NCBI RefSeq assembly: GCF_003004785.1
Contig: NZ_PVZS01000038.1
Span: forward strand, 243-39,671
Reading direction: 5' to 3'
DNA length: 39,429 bases
From: Alsobacter soli
GTDB taxonomy: Bacteria > Pseudomonadota > Alphaproteobacteria > Rhizobiales > Beijerinckiaceae
Both the position numbers and the translations under genes were made by a program. The notes under the pieces were generated by a model. The model did no database searches. It was not told the origin of the DNA and saw only the letters and a list, made by a program, of their open reading frames with translations. Below, piece by piece: positions 21,340 through 28,996 of the stretch. How positions within the stretch are numbered: the first letter of the stretch is position 1; every line of letters begins with the position of its first letter.

Positions 21340-22803
21340 ATGCGTGTGCGTCCTGGCTCCGCCGTTGTGCGGTCGGTTCCTCGCCTCCTGGTTGTCGCGC
21401 TCGTGGGCGGCTCCGCGGCGGCCTGCAGCTCCGACGCAATGCGCTTCGGGGACAATCCCTTCCAGAATCCGTTCCAGAATTCCGCCCGCTTCGAGCCTGG
21501 GAGCACGGGCAGCGTGCAGCCGGCGCCGCAGCGCCAGGCGCAATCCTATGGGGCTGCCCCCGCAGGCGCGGTGACCTCCGCGCCGCTCGCCGCGCCCGCT
21601 CCTGTCGCCTCCGCCCCGCTGCCCCCGCCGTCCGGCCCCGTCTACCACCAGCCGCGCGTCGCCGCCGTGGCGCCGGTCGCGCCTGCGCCGCTCTCTCCGA
21701 ACATGCCCGCGAGCCCCGTCATGAAGGGCTGGACCGCCCAGGGCGGCTCCACCGTGACGCTCGGCCAGGGCGAGACCGTCGCCGCCCTGTCGAACCGCTA
21801 CGGCGTGCCGGAGCAGGCCATCCGGTCCGTGAACGGGCTGGCGCCCGGCGCGCGTCCCGGCCCCGGGGCCCAGCTGATCATCCCGGTCTACAACGCCGCG
21901 GGGGCGTCGGCTCCTGCCGCCCATGCCGCGATGGCCGCCGCTCCCGCGGCGTCGGCGCCGATCTCCCACGCGCCGCAGCAGGCCAGCCGTCAGGTCGGCA
22001 AGGCCCGCATGCAGCTCGTCCAGGGCGCGCGCCCTGCCGCGGAAGCGGCGCCCGCCGTCCAGGCCCGCGCCGAGCCGGTCCGCGCCGCGGCGCCGGTCGT
22101 GGCCGCGGCGAAGCCTCAGCCCCATCAGCAAGCGATGGCCGCGCCGGCCCACCAGGTCGCCGCCCGCGGCATGCCGAAAGTCGCGCCCGCGCCGGTCGCC
22201 CAGGCCAAGGTGGCCGCGGCTCCCGCGAAGCCCGTCGTCGCCGCCCCGGCGCCCGCGCCCGTGAAGGTCGCCGCCGTGAAGCCGGTCGAGACCGCGAAGC
22301 CCGCCAAGGCGGTCGAGCCGCCGCCGGCCGCCGCCCCCGTCAAGGCGACCGCCTACGCCCCGGCGGCCACGCCCGCTCCGGCCGCCGAGCCGGCCGAAAC
22401 GGCGAGCATCCAGCCGGCTGGCCGCTCCGGCGGCTCCGAGTTCCGCTGGCCGGCCCGCGGCCGCGTCATCACCGGCTTCAACAAGCAGGGCGGCAATGAC
22501 GGCATCAACATCGCGCTCCCGGAGGGCACGCCCGTGAAGGCGGCCGAGGCCGGTGAGGTCGCCTATGCGGGCAACGAGCTGAAGGGCTACGGCAACCTGG
22601 TGCTCATCCGCCATCCGGACGGCTGGGTCTCGGCCTACGCCCATAACGGCGAGCTGAAGGTGAAGCGCGGCGACAAGATCTCCCGCGGCCAGGTGCTGGC
22701 GCTGTCGGGCCAGAGCGGCAACGTCTCCTCGCCCCAGCTCCACTTCGAGCTGCGCAAGGGCTCGACCCCGGTCGACCCGATGCCGCACCTCGCGTCCAAC
22801 TGA
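21340..22803 (+). CDS. NlpD-like LysM/LytM lipoprotein
   Basis: Encodes 487 aa from the ATG at 21340. A lipoprotein signal (VVALVGGSAAAC, with the cysteine as lipid site) is followed by a Pro/Ala-rich region, one LysM domain (about 135-185, LGQGETVAALSNRYGVPEQA) that binds peptidoglycan, a long low-complexity linker, and a C-terminal LytM/M23 domain (about 368-485). The first zinc-ligand position reads GGNDGINIALP, where active enzymes have histidine, while QLHFELRKG is kept. This resembles NlpD and other non-catalytic amidase activators rather than an active endopeptidase. Likely role: activating a cell-wall amidase during division. It follows surE-pcm and ends at a strong terminator. Confidence 0.87.
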   Translation: MRVRPGSAVVRSVPRLLVVALVGGSAAACSSDAMRFGDNPFQNPFQNSARFEPGSTGSVQPAPQRQAQSYGAAPAGAVTSAPLAAPAPVASAPLPPPSGPVYHQPRVAAVAPVAPAPLSPNMPASPVMKGWTAQGGSTVTLGQGETVAALSNRYGVPEQAIRSVNGLAPGARPGPGAQLIIPVYNAAGASAPAAHAAMAAAPAASAPISHAPQQASRQVGKARMQLVQGARPAAEAAPAVQARAEPVRAAAPVVAAAKPQPHQQAMAAPAHQVAARGMPKVAPAPVAQAKVAAAPAKPVVAAPAPAPVKVAAVKPVETAKPAKAVEPPPAAAPVKATAYAPAATPAPAAEPAETASIQPAGRSGGSEFRWPARGRVITGFNKQGGNDGINIALPEGTPVKAAEAGEVAYAGNELKGYGNLVLIRHPDGWVSAYAHNGELKVKRGDKISRGQVLALSGQSGNVSSPQLHFELRKGSTPVDPMPHLASN

Positions 22804-22867
22804 TCCCGGCACGGGATTCCGGAAAGTCGACCAGCGCCCGCGAGACACGAGGTCTGGTCGGTCGTAG

Positions 22868-22899
22868 GCGGGCGGCGCGTCGGGCGCCGCCCGCTTTTT
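22868..22899 (+). terminator. Strong intrinsic terminator after nlpD-like gene
   Basis: A perfect 11-bp stem (GCGGGCGGCGC / GCGCCGCCCGC) with a 5-base loop, followed by TTTTT at 22895-22899. It closes the serS-surE-pcm-nlpD run and is the clearest Rho-independent terminator in the window. Confidence 0.92.
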
Positions 22900-22994
22900 C
22901 ATGTGGGTGGCATCGCAGGAAACGGGTGCAGCAAGCGGGTGGCTGGCGCCATCCGGTCCCGCTCTGATGGGGCTCCGCAGACAGGAGACCCGCC

Positions 22995-23462
22995 ATGAAT
23001 TTCCGCATCACCGGCCTCGACCCGGCGCCGTTCCGCCCGCTCTTCGGCCGCTCGGACGAGGAACTCGCCGCCCAAGGCGTCCTCCGCTATCGCGCCGACG
23101 CCGCTTCGCACTTCCCAGACCGCGTCGAAATGCGCGAGGCCCGGCCCGGCGAAACCGTGCTGCTGCTCAATCACGTGTGCCAGCCCGCCGCGACCCCGTA
23201 TCGCACGGCGCACGCCATCTTCGTGCGCGAAGGCGCCGAACTCCGCTTCGACCGCGTGGACGAGGTGCCCCCCGTGATGCGCACCCGCCTTCTGTCGCTG
23301 CGGGCTTTTGACGCCCGGGGCATGATGGTGGATGCCGACGTCGTCGAGGGAGCGAGCGTCGAAGGCCTCATCGAGCGGCTGTTCGCCAATCCCGACGCAT
23401 CCTACATCCACGCCCACAACGCCCGGCGCGGATGCTATTCGGGCCGCATCGATCGCGCCTGA
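22995..23462 (+). CDS. DUF1203 family protein
   Basis: Encodes 155 aa. It matches DUF1203 proteins in length and in its FRITGLDPAPFRPLFGRSD start, the ETVLLLNHVCQP segment and the C-terminal YIHAHNARRGCYSGRI motif. The function of the family is not known. It has no signal peptide or membrane helix and is probably cytoplasmic. A GGAGACCCGCC ribosome-binding region precedes the ATG. It stands alone, after the terminator of the nlpD run and convergent with ppk2, whose stop is only five bases away. Confidence 0.88.
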   Translation: MNFRITGLDPAPFRPLFGRSDEELAAQGVLRYRADAASHFPDRVEMREARPGETVLLLNHVCQPAATPYRTAHAIFVREGAELRFDRVDEVPPVMRTRLLSLRAFDARGMMVDADVVEGASVEGLIERLFANPDASYIHAHNARRGCYSGRIDRA

Positions 23463-23467
23463 GGCCG

Positions 23468-24460
23468 TCAGGCGCCCCGCTTCAGGTTGGGATGCTGCGC
23501 CCGGTCCAGCAGCGTCGTGTGCTGGGCCAGGACCCAGGCGGTGCTGCCCACGATCAGCGGGTCCGGGCCCTTCACCACATGCCCGTCCCTGTCGGGGTAG
23601 GGAACCTGGGCCAGGAAGTGCTGCATGGCGTTGAGCCGCGCCCGCTTCTTGTCGTCCGACTTGATGATCGTCCAGGGCGCATCGGCGGTGTCCGTGTAGA
23701 AGAACATCGCCTCCTTGGCCTCCGTGTACTCGTCCCACTTGTCGAGCGAGGCGCGGTCGATGGGCGACAGCTTCCACTGCTTGAGCGGATCCGTCTCGCG
23801 CGCCTTGAAGCGGCGCAGCTGCTCGTCGCGGGTAACGGAGAACCAGAACTTGAAAAGCCGGATGCCGGAGCGCACCAGCATGCGCTCGAGCTCGGGCGTC
23901 TGGCGCATGAACTCCAGGTACTCCTGCGGGGTGCAGAAGCCCATCACCCGCTCGACGCCCGCGCGATTGTACCAGGAGCGGTCGAAGAACACGATCTCGC
24001 CCGCCGCAGGCAGCTGCTCGACGTAGCGCTGGAAGTACCACTGGGTCCGCTCGCGCTCGTTGGGCTTCTCCAGCGCCACCACCCTGGCGCCGCGCGGGTT
24101 CAGGTGCTCCATGAAACGCTTGATGGTGCCGCCCTTGCCGGCGGCGTCCCGGCCCTCAAAGAGCACGACGATCTTCTCGCCGCTCTCCTTCACCCAGTTC
24201 TGCATCTTGAGCAGCTCCACCTGGAGCGGCATCACGTGCTCCATGTAGGAGCCGTTGCTCATGCGCGTGGTGTACGGGTATTCGCCCGTTTCGAAGCTGC
24301 GGCGGATGGCGTCCGGGTCGCGGGACAGCGGCGCGCGGCGAGGCTTTGCGGCCGGAGCGTCGCCGCTCACGGCGGTCGGGGAAGCCGGTTCAGGCGCAAC
24401 GGTGGCGACCTTGACCTCCGCGCCGGGCTGGGGGGCTTTCTCTTCGAGCGTGTCGGTCAT
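23468..24460 (-). CDS. ppk2: Polyphosphate kinase 2
   Basis: Encodes 330 aa. PPK2 enzymes transfer phosphate between polyphosphate and nucleotides, usually favouring nucleotide phosphorylation. Walker A GRDAAGKGG (103-111), the following KRFMEHLNPRGARVVAL stretch and Walker B IVFFDRSWYNRAGVE (156-170) match the PPK2 domain; RWERFKARETDPLKQWKLSP-like lid residues appear as RRFKARETDPLKQWKLSP. The first ~40 residues are Pro/Ala-rich and likely disordered. The ATG at 24458-24460 was chosen because GGAGG lies five bases upstream; a GTG 18 bases further out is less likely. Nucleotide preference (ADP or GDP) cannot be read off. Confidence 0.95.
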   Translation of the reverse strand: MTDTLEEKAPQPGAEVKVATVAPEPASPTAVSGDAPAAKPRRAPLSRDPDAIRRSFETGEYPYTTRMSNGSYMEHVMPLQVELLKMQNWVKESGEKIVVLFEGRDAAGKGGTIKRFMEHLNPRGARVVALEKPNERERTQWYFQRYVEQLPAAGEIVFFDRSWYNRAGVERVMGFCTPQEYLEFMRQTPELERMLVRSGIRLFKFWFSVTRDEQLRRFKARETDPLKQWKLSPIDRASLDKWDEYTEAKEAMFFYTDTADAPWTIIKSDDKKRARLNAMQHFLAQVPYPDRDGHVVKGPDPLIVGSTAWVLAQHTTLLDRAQHPNLKRGA

Positions 24461-24559
24461 GGAGGCCTCCGAGTTCACACTCGGAAGTTCACTCCTGCTC
24501 GGCTGAAGCTTCCTTGACCTCGGTCAAAACCAGGCGAAACCCAGGCCCCCTACAAGAGG

Positions 24560-24579
24560 AGCCCCGCCGAAGCGGGGCT
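24560..24579 (-). terminator. UUCG-capped hairpin between small gene and ppk2
   Basis: AGCCCCGC and GCGGGGCT form an 8-bp stem; on the minus strand the loop reads TTCG closed by C-G, the very stable cUUCGg tetraloop. It lies downstream of the 24674-24988 gene and upstream of ppk2. The T-run after it is poor, so it could be a terminator, attenuator or mRNA-stabilising hairpin. Confidence 0.5.
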
Positions 24580-24673
24580 GAGTTCTCAGGGAGGAAGTCG
24601 TCACGAAGAGAAGACTACCACCGATCCACTGTTCGGCGAGTATCAAAAAGGCCACAACCCGGAATTGATTTGA

Positions 24674-24988
24674 TCAATTCGTTTCCGCCGTCTCGTGAAG
24701 GCTCGGCTTGTCCGGATCCTCAAGCCCCGATTTGTCGTTTTCGTTGCGATCAAAGGCCGCTTCGATCAACCGGCAGTAGTCATCCCGGGCGAAATCCTGG
24801 CCCAGATCACTGTCCACATTCAGATGGCAGCCCCAGCCGGCTCGCAACATCTGATGGCTTGGTTCGCTGAGGGCCAGCCTGACGGCCCGGATGATGGCCA
24901 TGACCTCGCGGTCGCCCACCGCGAGCGCTTCGTCGCAGTTACGGAGCTGGCGAGCGATCTCTCGAGCGAGGCTCTCGATCTTAGACAT
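24674..24988 (-). CDS. Hypothetical small protein, 104 aa
   Basis: Encodes 104 aa; I do not recognise its family. The protein is mostly helical and charged, starting SKIESLAREIARQLRNCDEA, with one AGWGCHLNVDSD segment in the middle and an acidic tail rich in Glu, Asp and Asn. It has no signal peptide or membrane helix. The gene is supported by a GGGAGG ribosome-binding site six bases before the ATG. Its GC content is visibly lower than its neighbours, hinting at later acquisition. It lies between the GT39 gene (divergent) and ppk2 (same strand). Confidence 0.65.
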   Translation of the reverse strand: MSKIESLAREIARQLRNCDEALAVGDREVMAIIRAVRLALSEPSHQMLRAGWGCHLNVDSDLGQDFARDDYCRLIEAAFDRNENDKSGLEDPDKPSLHETAETN

Positions 24989-25230
24989 GCTGCCCTCCCG
25001 TTCATGGTTAGAACGGACTAATCCCAGTGTCGGACCAGCTGTCTGCTCGTGTTGTGCGTCAACGCACTTGAGGCGGTCACGGTTTCGCGATTTCGCAAAT
25101 TCTCGGCGGCTGCAGGCAAGGAGTGCGCAACCGGCTGGGCCGGGTTGGAAAACGGCGAGAAAGCATCTATGGCTCGCTCGCCGCCTCGGCGGGAGCAGGC
25201 TCCCACTCGCGAGGCTCTGCCGGGGTCGCC

Positions 25231-27018
25231 ATGTCCAAGCCGCTCGTCGAGCGTCTGTTCGGTTTCGTCGAGGCCAGCCACGCGCGGGCGGTTCTCGCCT
25301 TGCTGCTCGCCTGCCTGGTGCTCTTCGCGCCCGGCCTGCGCGGGCTCCCCCCGATGGATCGGGACGAGCCCCGCTTCGCCCAGGCGTCCAAGCAGATGCT
25401 GGAGACGCGCGATCCCGTCGACATCCGCTTCCAGGGCGAGGCCCGGCACAAGAAGCCCGTCGGGATCTACTGGATGCAGGCCGCCGCCGTGTCCGCCGGC
25501 GAGGCGCTCGGCGTGCCGGCGGCCCGCACGACGATCTGGCTCTACCGGCTTCCGTCCACGCTCGGGGCGATCCTCGCGGTGCTGTTCACCTACGCTGCAG
25601 CCGTGTCGCTGACCACCCGGCGCGCGGCCTTCGTGGCCGCCCTGCTGTTCGCCGGCGTGATTCTCCTCGGCGTCGAGGCGCGCCTCGCCAAGACCGATGC
25701 GGTGATCGCCGCCACCGTCACGATCTGCATGGCCGCGCTCGCCCGCGTCTACATGAACCAGGATGACCGCGGTTGGCGGCTCTCCTGGGCCTGGTTCGGC
25801 GCCTTTTGGATCGCGCTCGGCGTAGGGACCCTCGTGAAGGGCCCGATCACGCCCGCCGTGGTGGGCCTGGCTGCGCTTGTCCTCTCCTTCGCCGACCGCC
25901 GGGTCGATTGGCTGAAGCGGCTGCGGCCCGCGCTTGGCCTCGTCCTGTTCCTGCTCATCGTGGCCCCCTGGCTGGTCGCGATCACGCTGAAGACGCACGG
26001 GGCCTTTTTCCAGGAATCCGTGGGCCAGGACATGCTCGCCAAGGTGGGGTCCGGCAAGGAGTCCCACGGTGCGCCGCCCGGAACCTACCTGGCCGCTTTC
26101 TTCGCCACCGGCTGGCCGCTCGCCCCCTTCGTTCTGCTGGCGCTGCCCTTCGTGTGGCGCTCGCGTCGCACGCCCACGGTGCTGTTCGCGCTGGCATGGG
26201 CCGTGCCCATGTGGATCGTGTTCGAGCTGGTGCCCACCAAGCTGCCTCATTACGTTCTGCCGCTCTACCCGGCGCTGGCCATCCTGGCAGGGCTCGCGGC
26301 GGAGGAGGGCGCCCTGGCGTTCCGGGGCTGGGGGCCGAAGATCGTCGCCGCGCTCCTGCCAATCCTGGTGGTGGCCCTCATCGCCGCGGTCGCGGTCGGG
26401 TTCGCCATCTACGAGCACACGGTTCCGGTCGTCGCGCTGGTCCTCCTGGTCCTGGGCCTGATTCTCGCGGTCTACGCATGGCGGGCGACCGTGGACGGGC
26501 TCTTCGGGACCGGGGCGATCTATGCCGTCCTGACCTCGGCCGTGGTCGCCTGGGGCGCCTACGCCTTCGCGGTTCCGCGGTTTCGCACCGTTGCGATCAG
26601 CCCGCGCCTGATGGAGGCGGTTCGCGCCGGGGAGGCGGCTCCGGGCGGCTGCGCGTCTCCTGCGCTCGCCACCGCGGGTTACCGCGAGCCGAGCCTCGTC
26701 TTCCTGGCCGGCACGAACCTCGTCATGACCGATGGGGCAGGGGCGGCGCAGTTCCTGGCCGAGGCCGGCTGCCGCGCCGCCTTCGTGGTCGGCGCCATGG
26801 AGCCGCAGTTCATCGAGGCGGCCCGCGCGGCGGGCATATCGCCCCGGCTCTCCTCCCGCGTCCAGGGCCTGAACCTGAACGGCGGCCGCAAGCTCGACAT
26901 TGGAGTCTATTGGCGCCAAGAAGCGCCTGCTCCGAAGGCCGCCGCGCCTGCGCCGGAGCCCCCCAAGCCGGACGCGGCCGAGCCGGCGGCGCCGGCGCCG
27001 TCTGCCCCCAATCCCTGA
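25231..27018 (+). CDS. Glycosyltransferase family 39 (ArnT-like) membrane protein
   Basis: Encodes 595 aa with about a dozen hydrophobic helices. GT39/GT83-type enzymes transfer a sugar from a polyprenyl-phosphate donor to lipid A, core or protein on the periplasmic side. The early periplasmic loop motif MDRDEPRFAQASKQM with its Asp-Glu pair, and the nearby HKKPVGIYWMQ, are family signatures near residues 40-90. The C terminus is a Pro/Ala tail. The ATG at 25231 fits the start of the first helix; upstream in-frame codons look non-coding. It is followed by a GT2 and a LAB_N gene, which suggests a complete route: donor synthesis, a membrane partner, then transfer. Confidence 0.88.
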   Translation: MSKPLVERLFGFVEASHARAVLALLLACLVLFAPGLRGLPPMDRDEPRFAQASKQMLETRDPVDIRFQGEARHKKPVGIYWMQAAAVSAGEALGVPAARTTIWLYRLPSTLGAILAVLFTYAAAVSLTTRRAAFVAALLFAGVILLGVEARLAKTDAVIAATVTICMAALARVYMNQDDRGWRLSWAWFGAFWIALGVGTLVKGPITPAVVGLAALVLSFADRRVDWLKRLRPALGLVLFLLIVAPWLVAITLKTHGAFFQESVGQDMLAKVGSGKESHGAPPGTYLAAFFATGWPLAPFVLLALPFVWRSRRTPTVLFALAWAVPMWIVFELVPTKLPHYVLPLYPALAILAGLAAEEGALAFRGWGPKIVAALLPILVVALIAAVAVGFAIYEHTVPVVALVLLVLGLILAVYAWRATVDGLFGTGAIYAVLTSAVVAWGAYAFAVPRFRTVAISPRLMEAVRAGEAAPGGCASPALATAGYREPSLVFLAGTNLVMTDGAGAAQFLAEAGCRAAFVVGAMEPQFIEAARAAGISPRLSSRVQGLNLNGGRKLDIGVYWRQEAPAPKAAAPAPEPPKPDAAEPAAPAPSAPNP

Positions 27019-27039
27019 GGAGGCGCTCCGCGCAGCCGG

Positions 27040-27810
27040 ATGCCCATGACCGAAACCGCATCGCCTCGCGTCAGCGTCATCGTTCCCGTGCGCAACGAGG
27101 CCGGCAATGTCGGCCCGCTCGTCGCCGAGATCGAGGCCGCCTGCGCCACGCTCGCGCCGTTCGAGGTGGTCTACGTCAACGACGGCTCGACCGACGGGAC
27201 GGAGCAGGCCCTGCTTGACCTCATGGCCACGCGTCCGTGGCTGCGCCAGGTCCGACATGCGGAGAGCTGCGGCCAGAGCGCGGCGGTGCGCACCGGGGTG
27301 CGCGCCGCTCGCGCCCCCATCGTGGTCACCATCGACGGCGACGGCCAGAACGATCCGGCCTATATCCCGCGTCTCGTGGCCGCTCTGGAAGGCGCCGGGG
27401 CCCTGGCGGGCCTTGCCGCCGGCCAGCGCCTCGGCCGGAAGGACACGGGATTCAAGAAGATCCAGTCCCGCATCGCCAACGGCGTGCGTTCGCGCGTTCT
27501 CAACGACGGGACGCGCGACACCGGCTGCGGCCTCAAGGCCCTGCGCCGGGACGTCTACCTGGCGCTGCCCTATTTCGACGCCCTGCATCGCTTCATGCCG
27601 GCGCTGGTGCGGCGGGAGGGCTATGCGGTCGTGCTCGTGGATGTGGTGGATCGGCCCCGCCTGACGGGCGTCTCCAATTACGGCTTCTTCGACCGCCTAT
27701 GGGTGGGGATTCTCGACCTCGCCGGAGTCTGGTGGCTGATCCGTCGCCGCCGGCGCGTACCCCAGGCCGCCGAGGTCGCCGGGACTCAAGCCGCCCGGGA
27801 GACCGCCTGA
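27040..27810 (+). CDS. Glycosyltransferase family 2 (polyprenyl-phosphate sugar synthase-like)
   Basis: Encodes 256 aa of the DPM1-like GT2 group, which moves a sugar from a nucleotide donor to polyprenyl phosphate on the cytoplasmic side. The GT-A fold motifs are present: SVIVPVRNEAGNVGPLV, VYVNDGSTDGT and the metal-binding TIDGDGQNDP. CGLKALRRDVYLALPYF and HRFMPALVRREGY follow as in relatives, with no clear C-terminal transmembrane pair. The start is 21 bases after GT39, with GAGGAGG at some distance. Its stop overlaps the start of the LAB_N gene, so the two are translationally coupled. The donor sugar is unknown; galacturonic acid or galactosamine are precedents in related systems. Confidence 0.9.
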   Translation: MPMTETASPRVSVIVPVRNEAGNVGPLVAEIEAACATLAPFEVVYVNDGSTDGTEQALLDLMATRPWLRQVRHAESCGQSAAVRTGVRAARAPIVVTIDGDGQNDPAYIPRLVAALEGAGALAGLAAGQRLGRKDTGFKKIQSRIANGVRSRVLNDGTRDTGCGLKALRRDVYLALPYFDALHRFMPALVRREGYAVVLVDVVDRPRLTGVSNYGFFDRLWVGILDLAGVWWLIRRRRRVPQAAEVAGTQAARETA

Positions 27811-28124
27811 TGCTCGTCGCCTTCTCCCACGGCCTCGCCGATTATCTCTGGGACGTCTTCATCGCCCGCTTCGACTTCTGGCTGGCTTTCGGAGTCATGG
27901 CGCAGCTGCTGTTCACGGCCCGCTTCCTGGTCCAGTGGATCGCCAGCGAGCGGGCCGGCAAGAGCGTGATGCCGATGGCCTTCTGGTTCTTTTCCGTGGC
28001 CGGCGGCGTGATGACGCTCGTCTACGGCCTGGTCCGGAGAGAGCCCGTGATCATCATGGGCCAGGCGCTCTCGGTGTTCATCTACGTCCGCAACATGATG
28101 CTGATCCTCAAGGAACGCGGATAA
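27810..28124 (+). CDS. Lipid A biosynthesis N-terminal domain (LAB_N) membrane protein
   Basis: Encodes 104 aa with three predicted membrane helices. It matches the LAB_N domain, seen in FARFLVQW-type form as LLFTARFLVQWIASERAGKS and MPMAFWFFSVAGG, and ends IYVRNMMLILKERG. Such stand-alone proteins are found beside GT2 enzymes and are thought to help make or flip the polyprenyl-linked sugar donor, but their biochemical role is not settled. The ATG overlaps the GT2 stop by one base (TGATG). It is the last gene of the three-gene cassette, with an acylphosphatase convergent five bases downstream. Confidence 0.85.
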   Translation: MLVAFSHGLADYLWDVFIARFDFWLAFGVMAQLLFTARFLVQWIASERAGKSVMPMAFWFFSVAGGVMTLVYGLVRREPVIIMGQALSVFIYVRNMMLILKERG

Positions 28125-28129
28125 GCGAT

Positions 28130-28408
28130 TCAGATCGTTGGCGCGGTCCGGAAGGCGTCGCCGGCTGGCTCGGCGCTCTCCTGCACGGTGACGTCGTCGA
28201 CGGCGGCCAGCCGCGGTCCATGGCGGCAGGCGCGCAGCATGTCCTCCACCTGGCGCTCGTCCCCGCTGATCAGCGCCTCGACGCTGCCGTCCAGGCGATT
28301 GCGCACCCAGCCCTGAAGGCCGCGCGCGAGCGCCTCCCGCTCCGTCCAGGCGCGGTAGCCCACGCCCTGGACGCGGCCTCTCACGATGATGCGCACGGTT
28401 CGCCCCAA
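28130..28408 (-). CDS. Acylphosphatase
   Basis: Encodes 92 aa, the usual acylphosphatase size; these enzymes hydrolyse carboxyl-phosphate bonds of small acyl phosphates. The active-site loop GRVQGVGYRAW (10-20) includes the catalytic arginine, and the asparagine-containing WVRNRLDGSVEALISG motif follows at about 34-49. The start is a TTG: AGGAGG stands five bases in front of it, while the alternative in-frame GTG four codons later would be too far away. It is convergent with the LAB_N gene and unrelated to it in function as far as can be seen. Confidence 0.94.
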   Translation of the reverse strand: MGRTVRIIVRGRVQGVGYRAWTEREALARGLQGWVRNRLDGSVEALISGDERQVEDMLRACRHGPRLAAVDDVTVQESAEPAGDAFRTAPTI

Positions 28409-28613
28409 GCGGGCCTCCTGTGGTTTTCGCGCCGCGCCCGGCCGCTTCTTCGCGCCGAGTGCGCGCTTCGATGATGTCTGTCCAAGTTTTGTCCGCTATG
28501 TGAAATCATGTTGATCCGCGCCACGACTCGGGCAAGGACAAAAAGGGAAGAACGAGGGCGAAGTTCCTCGACGGCTGGTGGGCCCGCCTCGGGGCCAAGA
28601 GGAAGAGGTTTCC

Positions 28614-28943
28614 ATGCGGATTGTGATGTTGGGTCTGGTCGCGGCGAGCCTCGCCGCCTGCGTTCCCTCGAGCACGCGTGTGGCCGTCGCGCCTCCGGCC
28701 GCCCCGCCCGTGGCGCCCGCGCCGCCACCGGCCACAGGCCCCATCGCCGGTCCCAAGAAGATCGCCTATGACGGCGCCGGCGGCTACATCCTGCCGGACG
28801 GCACGCGCGTCCCGGGCGACGCTGGCGGCGGCTTCACCCTGCCCAACGGCGCCAAGGTCGCGCCGGACGGCAAGGGCGGCGTCGTGCTGCCGAACGGCGC
28901 CCATTGCGCCTCCGACGGCGTCCAGGGCTTCGTCTGCCCCTGA
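28614..28943 (+). CDS. Small lipoprotein with LP(D/N)G repeats
   Basis: Encodes 109 aa. A lipoprotein signal (RIVMLGLVAASLAAC, lipid-site Cys about residue 16) is followed by a Pro/Ala stretch and three repeats of about 15 residues: GGYILPDGTRV, GGFTLPNGAKV and GGVVLPNGAHC. It ends in a Cys-containing VQGFVCP tail, giving a possible disulfide between the last two cysteines. I know no function for it. The ATG at 28614 has AAGAGG seven bases upstream. Its stop touches an in-frame ATG (28943) of the following deaminase frame, although that gene more likely starts at 28997. Confidence 0.8.
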   Translation: MRIVMLGLVAASLAACVPSSTRVAVAPPAAPPVAPAPPPATGPIAGPKKIAYDGAGGYILPDGTRVPGDAGGGFTLPNGAKVAPDGKGGVVLPNGAHCASDGVQGFVCP

Positions 28944-28996
28944 TGCGCGACGCGGCGCGTTCGCAGGAGCGCGCCGCCGCCAAGCGGGAGCCGCCC

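Noticed and set aside
24989-25230. Extra coding region upstream of the GT39 gene
   Set aside because: In-frame codons before 25231 give a Gly/Ser/Arg-rich stretch without a ribosome-binding site, and the first membrane helix follows the 25231 start closely.
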